Assembly (NCBI GenBank): GCA_964478125.1 | Contig: CAYZGR010000030.1 | Span: forward strand, 1-38,737 | Direction of reading: 5' to 3' | Length of the DNA stretch: 38,737 nt | Source: FW021-bin31 sp964478125 | GTDB taxonomy: Bacteria; Bacteroidota; Bacteroidia; Chitinophagales; Chitinophagaceae | Part shown: positions 18,687-26,282 of the stretch, piece by piece | Position numbering within the stretch: position 1 is the first letter of the stretch | How the letters are laid out: every line of letters begins with the position of its first letter | Translations under genes and position numbers: made by a program | Notes under the pieces: generated by a model | What the model was told of the DNA's origin: nothing | The model's input: only the letters and a program-made list of their open reading frames with translations | Database searches by the model: none

Positions 18687-19175
18687 CCCGGTCCTTTTAA
18701 AAAAAGCAGGGGAATCGTTGTATTGGACAGCCTGAAGTATCCTGATCTTGAGAAATTCTATGATGAATATCCCCTTAATGGAGTTAATTCTTTTACACTG
18801 ATCTCCGTGGGAAATGACCAAATGACAACCTTTAGCCGGGACGGACAAAAGCGCCATAAGAGAGAAGTCAGTTCTGAAATGCCTCACATCTGGGCCTCTC
18901 CCAGATTGTATACAGATCACTGGCAGAAGCGTCGCAAATTCTGGCTCAGGAATTTTCTCTCCAGTCACCCAGGTCCAACCCCCGAAGAAGTTCTTCAATT
19001 TCACTCAGAGGGCGGGGATGGAGATCCGGCACATGATATGGTGATAAACAGAGGGAATAAAGTGCGCATGATAAGCATTTCAATAGCGGTATTATCCGGG
19101 GACCGGTGGAGAATATATTATAAAGATCTGATCCGAAACACCTTAACCACAAGAACGATCCCCCGTTCAATTTAG
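18681..19175 (+). pseudogene. N-terminally truncated NRDE/TANGO2 paralogue
   Basis: From 18681 the + strand reads DPPGPFKKSRGIVVLDSLKY, which aligns with residues about 73-92 (KGPFRKSRGWVVLDSFEY) of the intact NRDE protein at 7402-8103. Similarity continues to the end: IWASPRLYTDHWQKRRK, PGPTPEEVLQFHSEGGDGDP, HDMVINRGNKV and YYKDLIRNTL. The first ~73 residues, including Cys2 and the NRDE motif, are missing; a TAG lies 18 nt upstream of 18681, and no ATG precedes the homologous part. The remaining frame is intact for 164 codons, so the loss is recent or the piece is still translated from an internal TTG. Confidence 0.75.
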
Positions 19176-19212
19176 ACATGATCATCTAGAATACAGCAGA
19201 TCAGCGTTTTCA

Positions 19213-19809
19213 TCAAAAAAGCTTGAGTTGTTCGGGCAATAGCCTAAAGGATTGCCGGTGGCAGGGAGAAACGCCATGGATACGAATGGCTTCTCTATGG
19301 AAGAATGTAGGATAGCCCTTATTATTATTCCATCCGTATTGCGGAAAACGAATGTGTAATTCCTTCATGTAGGCATCTCTGTATGTTTTAGCCAAGATAC
19401 TTGCCGCTGCAATGGCAGCATATTTCCCGTCCCCTTTTACTATACATTCATGAGCAATATCTGCATATGGAGAAAAACGATTTCCATCAATCAGCAAAAG
19501 ATCCGGAACAATTGTTAATTTCGCGATGGCCAGATGCATGGCTTTAATGGAAGCTTTAAGAATATTGATCTCGTCTATTTGCTTATGGTCCACCATAGCA
19601 ACGGCATAGGCAAGGGCCTGTTTTTCGATTATTTCCTTTAAAAGATCCCGGTCTTTTTCTTTGAGCTTCTTGGAATCGTTCAAGAGCGGGTGGTAAAATG
19701 TTCGGGGCAGGATAACCGCTGCCGAGAAAACGGGACCGGCAAGGCAGCCCCTGCCAGCCTCATCGCAGCCCGCTTCTATGCCTTTTGCTCTATAATAGGG
19801 TGTCAACAT
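19213..19809 (-). CDS. rnhB: Ribonuclease HII
   Basis: Endonuclease that cuts the RNA strand of RNA-DNA hybrids, including single ribonucleotides left in DNA. The 198-residue size is standard. The motif AGCDEAGRGCLAGPV carries the first catalytic Asp and Glu plus the GRG loop that recognises the 2'-hydroxyl. LLIDGNRF holds the third acidic residue, and AAASILAKTYRDAYM the fourth Asp and the conserved lysine. The ATG at 19809 gives a normal N-terminus. It is divergent from the DUF4783 gene with 100 bp between start codons. Confidence 0.95.
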   Translation of the reverse strand: MLTPYYRAKGIEAGCDEAGRGCLAGPVFSAAVILPRTFYHPLLNDSKKLKEKDRDLLKEIIEKQALAYAVAMVDHKQIDEINILKASIKAMHLAIAKLTIVPDLLLIDGNRFSPYADIAHECIVKGDGKYAAIAAASILAKTYRDAYMKELHIRFPQYGWNNNKGYPTFFHREAIRIHGVSPCHRQSFRLLPEQLKLF

Positions 19810-19855
19810 GGCTTTAAAGTTCTGAAAAAAATCCGGAAGAAAAATAATTCTAATA

Positions 19856-19871
19856 TTGGCACAGTTTTAGG
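19856..19871 (+). promoter_or_regulatory. Weak sigma-54-like promoter candidate upstream of DUF4783 gene
   Basis: TTGGCACAGTTTTAGG matches the -24 half (TTGGCAC) of the sigma-54 consensus perfectly. At the -12 position it has GG at 19870-19871 in place of the expected GC. The site ends 38 nt before the ATG at 19910, a suitable distance. The imperfect -12 element makes this a tentative call. Confidence 0.3.
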
Positions 19872-19909
19872 GGGAGTTTAACTAATCTTTATAAAAATGC
19901 AAATAGATT

Positions 19910-20317
19910 ATGATCGCTCATTTACATATCGGAAAAACCGGGAAGCTTTTCCTGATAGCGGGAATGCTCATGTCTTTTACATTCGCCGACCCCTTTTCCT
20001 CTGTAAAGGCCGCCTTAGAAAAGGGGGACGTGGCTTCCTTATCCAGATATTTTGACAATATGGTTGAACTGTCATTGGCAGGAAAATCGAACTCTTACAG
20101 CAAGTCACAGGCATCCGTAATCCTCAAAGATTTTTTTTCTCATCACCAGGCCAAAGGATTTAAAATCATCCATAAAGGAAAATCAGATAAAGGTTCCAGC
20201 TTCGGTATTGGAAATTTAGAGACTTCTAAGGGCAACTACCGGGTTACCTTCTTTTTCCGCTCAAAAGGAGATGATATGGTACTCCAGGAGCTTCGTTTTC
20301 AGCCAAGCAATTCCTAA
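19910..20317 (+). CDS. DUF4783 family secreted protein
   Basis: A 135-residue exported protein of unknown function. A signal peptide (about residues 11-26, KLFLIAGMLMSFTFA) precedes a compact alpha-plus-beta domain, with the pattern ALEKGDVASLSRYFD, a lysine-rich middle (FKIIHKGKSDKGSSFGIGNL) and a strand-rich end (NYRVTFFFRSKGDDMVLQEL). This is the DUF4783 arrangement found in Bacteroidota, with an NTF2/SnoaL-like fold likely. It is a single-gene unit: divergent from rnhB and convergent with the ggpPS-like gene, with a stem-loop in the 68-bp gap after it. Confidence 0.8.
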   Translation: MIAHLHIGKTGKLFLIAGMLMSFTFADPFSSVKAALEKGDVASLSRYFDNMVELSLAGKSNSYSKSQASVILKDFFSHHQAKGFKIIHKGKSDKGSSFGIGNLETSKGNYRVTFFFRSKGDDMVLQELRFQPSNS

Positions 20318-20326
20318 TTTAGGATT

Positions 20327-20356
20327 CTGAAGATCCGTTCTTCCGAGGATTTTCAG
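20327..20356. terminator. Stem-loop between convergent genes
   Basis: CTGAAGATCC (20327-20336) pairs with GGATTTTCAG (20347-20356): ten pairs with one G-U in RNA read from the + strand, and a 10-nt loop. It lies 9 nt after the DUF4783 stop and 29 nt beyond the stop of the - strand gene at 20386. No U-tract follows on either strand, so it is not a textbook intrinsic terminator, but its place between convergent genes suggests a transcript-end role. Confidence 0.45.
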
Positions 20357-20385
20357 GGGGAACAGACCGTTTAATGTTCAAGGGC

Positions 20386-22620
20386 CTACATTTTTTCCAG
20401 GATTTCCATAAAGTGCGTACTCCAATACTCCACATCATAGTGGTCCACGATATCATAAAGCCTTTTCATCCGAAGCGTACTCTCGTTCTCGTCCATCGTG
20501 AGGGCTTGTAGCAGGCCCTCTTTCAGGTCTTTCTTATCATAAGGGTTGCAGAGAATGGCATAAGGCAATTCGACGGAGACACCCGCGAACTCAGAAACAA
20601 TCAGTCTCCCGACAGGGCGTTCTTTCTGTCCCTGAACCGCTACATATTCTTTGGCAACCAGGTTAAGTCCGTCGCGCAGCGGCGTGATCCAGCAAACATC
20701 TGCCACGGCATAATAGTGAATAACTTCTTCAAAAGGTACTGAACGGAAGAAAAAGCGGATCGGCGTCCAATTCAAACTGGAATAGCGCCCGTTTATTCTG
20801 CCTACTACCTGTTCCATCTCACGTTGAATGGGTTTATAGACTTCCATACCCTTTGCGGGCGGGGTACAAATATTGATCAACTCCACTTTGCCATGAAATT
20901 CGGGATAGTCATTTAAAAACTGTTCAAAAGCAAGCAGCTTTTCCAAGGGGCCTTTTACGTAATCCAGTCGCTCAATAGACAGGATGATGCTCTTGTCACC
21001 CGTTTGTTCTCTTAATTCTTTAATGGCTTTTTGAGCAGAGGCGTTTTCATATATTTCTTTAATATAGGGCACATTCACCCCTACCGGATTGGCTCCCAAC
21101 TTTACCCTTCCGGATGCGGTTTCTATTTCCGTACTCATTTCGTCTACCCCGAGTGCGCAACTATACGTCAGATAACGTCCGGCACAATTCTCATGCGATA
21201 ATACTTTTACCGGGGTATGGCTGCGTACCACATCCACAAAATTCTCGACATAACGGGGTACATGGAAACCCACATAATCACATTGCAAAAGGCTGCCTAT
21301 GATCTCTCTTCTCCATGGGATCACATTAAATATACCCGCAGGAGGGAAGGCGGTATGATGAAAAAAGCCGATCTTTACATCCGGCCGCAGTTGCCGAAGA
21401 TAGGCCGGCACCATCCAAAGGTTGTATTCATGTATCCATACAATGGCATTCTGATCTGCTTCTGCCGCCGCCTTTTCGGCAAAAGCCCTGTTTACGCGGC
21501 AATAATGCTCCCAATGGCTGTGGTTGAATTTAGCCTTGCTGATAAACGAGAACAACACCGGCCAGAAAGCTTCTTTAGAAAATACCTTATAAAAGATCTC
21601 CACTTCTTTTTTGGTAAGGCCCACGCGGCTGGCAATCAGATTAGGATATTTCTTCTCATCTATGTAAACATCCTTTAAATCACGACTTTTCTTATTGGCC
21701 ACCTCCTCCCAGGCTATCCATGCTCCGGAACGACCGGTATTGAAAAAGCCAAGCAGGGTAGGAATAATACCATTAGGGCTCTTGGGAGGTACACGTTCCT
21801 GCCGCCCATTCATTTCTCTTAATTCATAAGGGAGACGGTGGTAAAGCATGACCATCTGCGGCGCTCCCGAATGGGGATGGATCTCCACGGATCGCTGATG
21901 TGCATGCAAGGTCTTAAATTCATGAAAATGCCCCATGGCTTCAAGGATGCCGCCCGCCCCTCTTTTCTCTGCATGGTAGACATTCGGCATGTCTTTGGTA
22001 GCTTCACTCAAAGCCTTTTCCGCGCCCCCGACAACTACCCCCTTGTAGCCGGTCCCATAGAGGGAAAGGTCATTAAGGGTGTCTCCCGCAACCAATACCT
22101 GACCTTCTTCCATTTCCATGAGTTTTACAAGATGTTCCAGCGTAAAGCCTTTGTTTACTCCTCCGGGCAGGATATCCAGGTATTGATCGGCAGACAAAAG
22201 TACATCGCAGCCATAAGGCGCCACCAGGTCTTTAATTTTATCTATATCCGTATTTTCTTCAAAATAAAAGGAACAACGCCGCTGTTGAGGCACTTTTTGA
22301 TATCTCAGGCCCTTGACCTTTTGCAGTTTTTTACGAATGGCCAGTCTGCCGGGCCACTTTTTCTCTATCTGAGATTGCAGCGGTTGTATTAATTCCAGCG
22401 TGCGACCGTTCAAAATAGTCGCCCCCACATCACAAATAATATAGTCGGGGTTGGGGATAATGGAATCATTCAAAAGGGGCAAAACGGATTCCATACCTCT
22501 GCCGGTGACAAATGCCAGACGAATATCGTGTTGTTCCCTTATAAGTCGATATAGTTTTAATTTGTCCAGTGTTTTTCCCCCTAAAAAGGTACCATCCAGA
22601 TCCGTCGCTAATAACATCAT
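20386..22620 (-). CDS. Phosphatase-GT20 fusion, probable bifunctional glucosylglycerol-phosphate synthase/phosphatase (GgpPS-like)
   Basis: A 744-residue fusion. The N-terminal ~235 residues form a HAD phosphatase of the sucrose-6-phosphate-phosphatase type, with the nucleophile motif DLDGT at 7-11 and the metal motif AGDTLNDLSLYG near 180. The rest, from about 265, is a GT20 glycosyltransferase related to trehalose-6-phosphate synthase, with WIHEYNLWMVPAYLR, FFHHTAFPPAGIFNVIPWRR, ERLDYVKGPLEKL and PLRDGLNLVAKEY. The order phosphatase then GT20, the length, and FFHHTxFP-type motif fit GgpPS, described in Stenotrophomonas rhizophila, which makes glucosylglycerol from ADP-glucose and glycerol 3-phosphate. 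The glycerol-3-phosphate dehydrogenase gene ends 14 bp before this start and supports that acceptor. In trehalose fusions the order is commonly synthase then phosphatase. Trehalose remains the alternative product. Confidence 0.75.
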   Translation of the reverse strand: MMLLATDLDGTFLGGKTLDKLKLYRLIREQHDIRLAFVTGRGMESVLPLLNDSIIPNPDYIICDVGATILNGRTLELIQPLQSQIEKKWPGRLAIRKKLQKVKGLRYQKVPQQRRCSFYFEENTDIDKIKDLVAPYGCDVLLSADQYLDILPGGVNKGFTLEHLVKLMEMEEGQVLVAGDTLNDLSLYGTGYKGVVVGGAEKALSEATKDMPNVYHAEKRGAGGILEAMGHFHEFKTLHAHQRSVEIHPHSGAPQMVMLYHRLPYELREMNGRQERVPPKSPNGIIPTLLGFFNTGRSGAWIAWEEVANKKSRDLKDVYIDEKKYPNLIASRVGLTKKEVEIFYKVFSKEAFWPVLFSFISKAKFNHSHWEHYCRVNRAFAEKAAAEADQNAIVWIHEYNLWMVPAYLRQLRPDVKIGFFHHTAFPPAGIFNVIPWRREIIGSLLQCDYVGFHVPRYVENFVDVVRSHTPVKVLSHENCAGRYLTYSCALGVDEMSTEIETASGRVKLGANPVGVNVPYIKEIYENASAQKAIKELREQTGDKSIILSIERLDYVKGPLEKLLAFEQFLNDYPEFHGKVELINICTPPAKGMEVYKPIQREMEQVVGRINGRYSSLNWTPIRFFFRSVPFEEVIHYYAVADVCWITPLRDGLNLVAKEYVAVQGQKERPVGRLIVSEFAGVSVELPYAILCNPYDKKDLKEGLLQALTMDENESTLRMKRLYDIVDHYDVEYWSTHFMEILEKM

Positions 22621-22634
22621 ATTTTTTAATCTTT

Positions 22635-23633
22635 TTAAATCAAAACCTGTTCCAGTAACTTAAATTCTACATAAGGTGAAATTTTATTGTACAGGATACG
22701 GTACACCATTGACATGATCGGCAGTTCCAGGTTTAAGGTTCGCGCCATCCGGTAAAGTCCCTCTACGGCATAATAGCCTTCCGCTACCATCTTCATCTGA
22801 TTTTGGGCCAGGTCTACAGTGTAACCACGGCCGATCATTCGACCGAAGGTCAAATTTCTGCTAAATTGAGAATAGGCAGTGACCAGCAAATCCCCATAAT
22901 AGCCGGAATGTGTCAGATCTCTTTCCTTTCCATCCATGGCCAGGAGAAAATGACGTACTTCACGAAGTGCATTGGATACCAGTACCGCCTGGAAGTTATC
23001 CCCATAATTGAGTCCATGGGCAATACCACAGGCAATACCTATTACATTTTTCATGATCGCAGCCATTTCCACTCCGAGCAGATCGTCACTGGAGATGGCC
23101 TTTATGTAATCCAGGTCTATACTCCGAGCCAGTATCTCCGCTTTTTCTTTCACTTCCCCGGCAATAGTCATATAGGTTTTGCGTTCCAGGGCCACTTCTT
23201 CCGCATGGCACGGCCCCCCAATGATCATCTGGTTTTCATAAGGGACGTTCAATCCCTTGCCCAGAAATTCGGAAGGGATCATGCTATGTCCCGGGATCAT
23301 GCCTTTTATAGATAAGATGAGGTTCTTTCCTTTCATGTCCTCCGCTTCTATGGCGGAAGCCGTCGTTTCTACATACGCGGAAGGGACTACAAATAATATA
23401 TTATCACAATAATGGACTACTTCTTTTATGTCGGAGCAAGCCTCGACCCGATCGGTATTAATTGGCAAAAAAGTCAAATAGTTCGGATTTCGGCCTTCTT
23501 TTTTAACATGATCAACTGAATCCGGCGATCGGAGAAACCATTTCACACGGACACCACTTTCAGAAAATATTTTTACCAGTGCCGTTGCCCAACTCCCACC
23601 TCCTATTACGGATAACTGGTTGAGTGTGCTCAA
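22635..23633 (-). CDS. gpsA: Glycerol-3-phosphate dehydrogenase [NAD(P)+]
   Basis: Reduces dihydroxyacetone phosphate to sn-glycerol 3-phosphate. The 332-residue protein begins with the Rossmann motif SVIGGGSWATALVKIF. NILFVVPS, KGMIP and GGPCHAEEVA follow, then the C-terminal half with the catalytic lysine in AAIMKNVIGIACGIA and the segment THSGYYGDLLVTAYSQFSRNLTFG. The start is a TTG at 23633; a stop lies five codons upstream and no ATG precedes the nucleotide-binding motif. A promoter lies directly upstream, and the GgpPS-like gene follows after 14 bp. The enzyme may be dedicated to osmolyte synthesis; it could also be the only GpsA serving phospholipid synthesis. Confidence 0.95.
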   Translation of the reverse strand: MSTLNQLSVIGGGSWATALVKIFSESGVRVKWFLRSPDSVDHVKKEGRNPNYLTFLPINTDRVEACSDIKEVVHYCDNILFVVPSAYVETTASAIEAEDMKGKNLILSIKGMIPGHSMIPSEFLGKGLNVPYENQMIIGGPCHAEEVALERKTYMTIAGEVKEKAEILARSIDLDYIKAISSDDLLGVEMAAIMKNVIGIACGIAHGLNYGDNFQAVLVSNALREVRHFLLAMDGKERDLTHSGYYGDLLVTAYSQFSRNLTFGRMIGRGYTVDLAQNQMKMVAEGYYAVEGLYRMARTLNLELPIMSMVYRILYNKISPYVEFKLLEQVLI

Positions 23634-23675
23634 GGTATTTAATTTTTAAGGTTCTGAGTCTGTTTTCAAGGTATA

Positions 23676-23705
23676 CAAAGGTACGAAAAGTAAAGGAAGG
23701 GGCAA
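23676..23705 (-). promoter_or_regulatory. Predicted promoter of the gpsA-ggpPS pair
   Basis: On the minus strand, TTG (23705-23703), a 19-nt spacer and TACCTTTG (23683-23676) fit the Bacteroidota promoter pattern. Transcription would start near 23670, about 37 nt before the TTG start codon. This separates the pair from scpA, which ends 43 nt further upstream. Confidence 0.55.
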
Positions 23706-23747
23706 GGAAGAAGAGGGAGGGATAAGGGCCGGGAGAGAGATGATCTT

Positions 23748-24518
23748 TCAATCCTCCACCTTTTCCTTTTCCGGCTCACGATATTCCAGCAGGAAATTGT
23801 TTCGGCCTTCTCCCGTCAGGATACGCATATAGTTTTGTTGAACAAGTTCCAGAACGGATAAGAACAGAAAGATAGCCTGTAAACGGTCCTTACTGGCGCC
23901 GAACACCCGTTCAAAGGAAACCGAACGCTCCTTTCGGATCAGGTCTATCATATATTCTCTGGATTCCTCCATGGTATAATTATAACGGTAGACCACATGC
24001 TCCGGCTTGTCTTTCCGCACTTCCATTTCCTTCATTACCTTTTCAAAGGCATTCATCAACTTATACAGGGAAAGCGTTTGCATTTCTGTCCCCTCTCCTT
24101 CCGATTCTCCAATATGATTAAGTTCTTTGGCGATATTCCCCCTCTTAAGCCGCAGAATACGCAGGGCCTCTTTTTCAGCCATCTCCTGTGCGGCCTGTTT
24201 GTATTTTTTATACTCCAGCAACTTCTCTACCAATTCCTGACGGGGATCTACTTCATTTCCTTCCTCATCTACCTCTTTCCGGGGCAACAACATACGCGAT
24301 TTAATACGCATAAGAATGGCTACAAACAAAATAAACTCGCTTGCCAGTTCAATATTCAGCGATTCCATCCGGTGAATAAAATCCGTAAAATCGTGGATCA
24401 GTTTGCTGATGGGAATATCATAGATATCCAGCTCATCTCTCTCGATAAAGAAAAGCAGGAGGTCAAACGGCCCCTCAAACTGGGGGAGGGAAATCGTATA
24501 TGTCTCGTTATCAACCAC
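23748..24518 (-). CDS. scpA: Segregation and condensation protein A
   Basis: Kleisin subunit that bridges the SMC dimer in bacterial condensin, together with ScpB. The 256 residues show the family's N-terminal signature YTISLPQFEGPFDLLLFFI followed by LDIYDIPISKLIHDFTDFI. A charged middle includes RMLLPRKEVDEEG, and the C-terminal winged-helix part has FERVFGASKDRLQAIFLFLSVLELVQ. The start is a GTG at 24518; no ATG lies close to the conserved N-terminus. ScpB and SMC are not in the window. Confidence 0.95.
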   Translation of the reverse strand: MVDNETYTISLPQFEGPFDLLLFFIERDELDIYDIPISKLIHDFTDFIHRMESLNIELASEFILFVAILMRIKSRMLLPRKEVDEEGNEVDPRQELVEKLLEYKKYKQAAQEMAEKEALRILRLKRGNIAKELNHIGESEGEGTEMQTLSLYKLMNAFEKVMKEMEVRKDKPEHVVYRYNYTMEESREYMIDLIRKERSVSFERVFGASKDRLQAIFLFLSVLELVQQNYMRILTGEGRNNFLLEYREPEKEKVED

Positions 24519-24553
24519 TTTTAGCTCTTAAAGCCTTCAAAATTAGGTGTTCT

Positions 24554-25390
24554 TTAAATATCTGCCAAAGTAAAAGTTTCGGCTACCCGGATGCCCTTTT
24601 CGGTTTCTTTCAAATAACAACATTCATTATCCGGGTCATGCTCAAAATACAAGATGTACGCTTTTTCCAATGCCTCCTTCAAAAAGGCTTCTTTCTCCTG
24701 CAAAGATTTTAATGGAAACATATCATAAGCCATCACCCAAGGCAGCGGAATATGATGAACGGACGGCAACAGATCGGCCATAAAAACAATCGTTTTGCCC
24801 TTGTAGTCAACCTGCGGCAGCATCATGGCATCGGTGTGGCCGCCACAAAAGCGAACCTTGATATGCTCCATAAAGGAGATCCCCTCCTTCGCTTCAATAA
24901 ATTTTAACCGGCCGCTTTCTTCAATGGGCAGAATGTTTTCTTTCAAAAAAGACGCCTTCTCCCTTGCATTAGGTACAGTCGCCCATTCCCAATGACGTTT
25001 ATTGCTCCAATAGGTAGCCTTTTTAAATGCCGGCAGGAGCCGGTCTCCAACCCGCTCAATACACCCCCCGCAATGATCAAAATGGAGGTGTGTGAGAAAT
25101 ACGTCCGTAATATCTTCCCGGGAAAACCCATGCGCTTTCAACGACTCGTCCACATCCGGGCCATGAGGTTCATAATGACTAAAAAATTTTTCACTCTGTT
25201 TATTTCCCAACCCGGTATCTATCAAAATAAGCCGGTCGCCTTCCGCTATCAGGAGCGACCGCATGACCCAGGTACAGCGGTTGTTTTCATCGGCGGGATG
25301 TGCTTTATTCCATAGCGTTTTGGGGACAACGCCAAACATGGCTCCGCCATCCAATTTAAAATATCCCGTGTTTATAGTATAAAGCCTCAT
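24554..25390 (-). CDS. Metallo-beta-lactamase-fold hydrolase, lactonase-like
   Basis: A 278-residue single-domain enzyme with the dinuclear zinc motif LTHLHFDHCGG (HxHxDH), a later histidine in FCGGHTDAMM and a bridging aspartate in VFMADLLPSVHHIP. Order and spacing fit the AiiA/AttM/YtnP lactonase branch, which can open N-acyl-homoserine lactones, though the substrate cannot be read from the sequence. I chose the ATG at 25390: GGAGG lies six bases before it. A GTG four codons earlier is also in frame. The cytoplasm is the likely location, as no signal peptide is seen. It sits between map and scpA without an obvious link. Confidence 0.85.
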   Translation of the reverse strand: MRLYTINTGYFKLDGGAMFGVVPKTLWNKAHPADENNRCTWVMRSLLIAEGDRLILIDTGLGNKQSEKFFSHYEPHGPDVDESLKAHGFSREDITDVFLTHLHFDHCGGCIERVGDRLLPAFKKATYWSNKRHWEWATVPNAREKASFLKENILPIEESGRLKFIEAKEGISFMEHIKVRFCGGHTDAMMLPQVDYKGKTIVFMADLLPSVHHIPLPWVMAYDMFPLKSLQEKEAFLKEALEKAYILYFEHDPDNECCYLKETEKGIRVAETFTLADI

Positions 25391-25461
25391 AAAATCCTCC
25401 ACTATTTTCTTTCTATCGAAGTTACAAACTTATTTTTTATGCCCGACCCGGTTCTCTATTT

Positions 25462-26220
25462 TCATATTCCATTCATTTCCGTCAAAACAATCGGATGATC
25501 GCCCGTTACTATCAGCGTATGTTCATGTTGGGCCATAAATCCACCCTTATCCCCCACCACAGTCCAACCGTCCTCTGTTATTTCTCCATAGGTAGAATCC
25601 GTAGAAATGAAAGTTTCAACGGCAATGACCATATTTCTCCTGAATCTTCGTTTGTCGAATCGCACTTTGTAATTCAACAGATCATGAGGTTCCTCATGAA
25701 GATCTCTGCCCACTCCATGTCCCCCGAAGTTTTTAATAACTTTATAATCCCGCTTTTTAGCCTCCGATTCTATTAAATAGCCCATATCGGCCATTCGGGT
25801 TCCTCCTCTGATATGGGCAATGGCTTTTTTTAAAATAAACCGGGATGTTTCCACCAAATTCCGATGCCGATAAATATCCTCGCCTAATACAAATGAGCCT
25901 CCATTATCAGACCAAAAACCGCCAAGCTCGGCAGAAACATCTATGTTTATTAAATCGCCTTCCTGTAATATCCGCTTATCGGATGGGACCCCATGAAAAA
26001 ATTCGTTGTTTACGCATATGCAGGTACAACCGGGGAAACCATAGGCCAGGTATGGAGCTGACCTTGCCCCAAAGGTCGAAAGTATCTGCGCCCCATAATT
26101 ATCTAATTCCTTTGTTGACATGCCCGGTCGGGCATATGCTCTCATTTTTTTAAAAGTACAGGCAACAGCTTCGCTCGCCTTTCTCATTCCGGTCAGTTCT
26201 GTTTCTTTTGTTATTGACAT
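25462..26220 (-). CDS. map: Type I methionine aminopeptidase
   Basis: Removes the initiator methionine from new proteins. All five metal ligands can be seen: the two aspartates in LINIDVSAELGGFWSDNGG, the histidine in GGHGVGRDLHEEP, and glutamates in VIAVETFIS and AQHEHTLIV. The protein has 252 residues when started at the ATG at 26220; a TTG 21 nt upstream is in frame but unnecessary. In Bacteroidota the housekeeping map copy usually lies in the ribosomal-protein region, so this may be a second copy, which is an inference. The active-site aspartate is followed by NGG where E. coli has TS. Confidence 0.93.
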   Translation of the reverse strand: MSITKETELTGMRKASEAVACTFKKMRAYARPGMSTKELDNYGAQILSTFGARSAPYLAYGFPGCTCICVNNEFFHGVPSDKRILQEGDLINIDVSAELGGFWSDNGGSFVLGEDIYRHRNLVETSRFILKKAIAHIRGGTRMADMGYLIESEAKKRDYKVIKNFGGHGVGRDLHEEPHDLLNYKVRFDKRRFRRNMVIAVETFISTDSTYGEITEDGWTVVGDKGGFMAQHEHTLIVTGDHPIVLTEMNGI

Positions 26221-26282
26221 GGTCCTTTTTTTAAGACTCAAGAATTAAAGCTTCCGATCCGTTTAAGAAGGTATATTCCTTT

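Noticed and set aside
18537..19004. A 155-codon - strand frame as one complete gene
   Set aside because: Only its last ~45 residues resemble a TonB-dependent receptor. The first part is antisense to the NRDE remnant, so the frame is accidental beyond 18680.
21838..22392. A 184-codon + strand frame within the ggpPS-like gene
   Set aside because: It is antisense to the conserved HAD domain and lacks any family motif.
20386..22620. Reading the GT20 fusion simply as a trehalose synthase/phosphatase
   Set aside because: Domain order, the FFHHTAFP motif and the adjacent gpsA gene fit GgpPS better. Trehalose is kept as an alternative in the entry.
22803..23315. A 170-codon + strand frame within gpsA
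   Set aside because: It is antisense to conserved GpsA motifs; a shadow.
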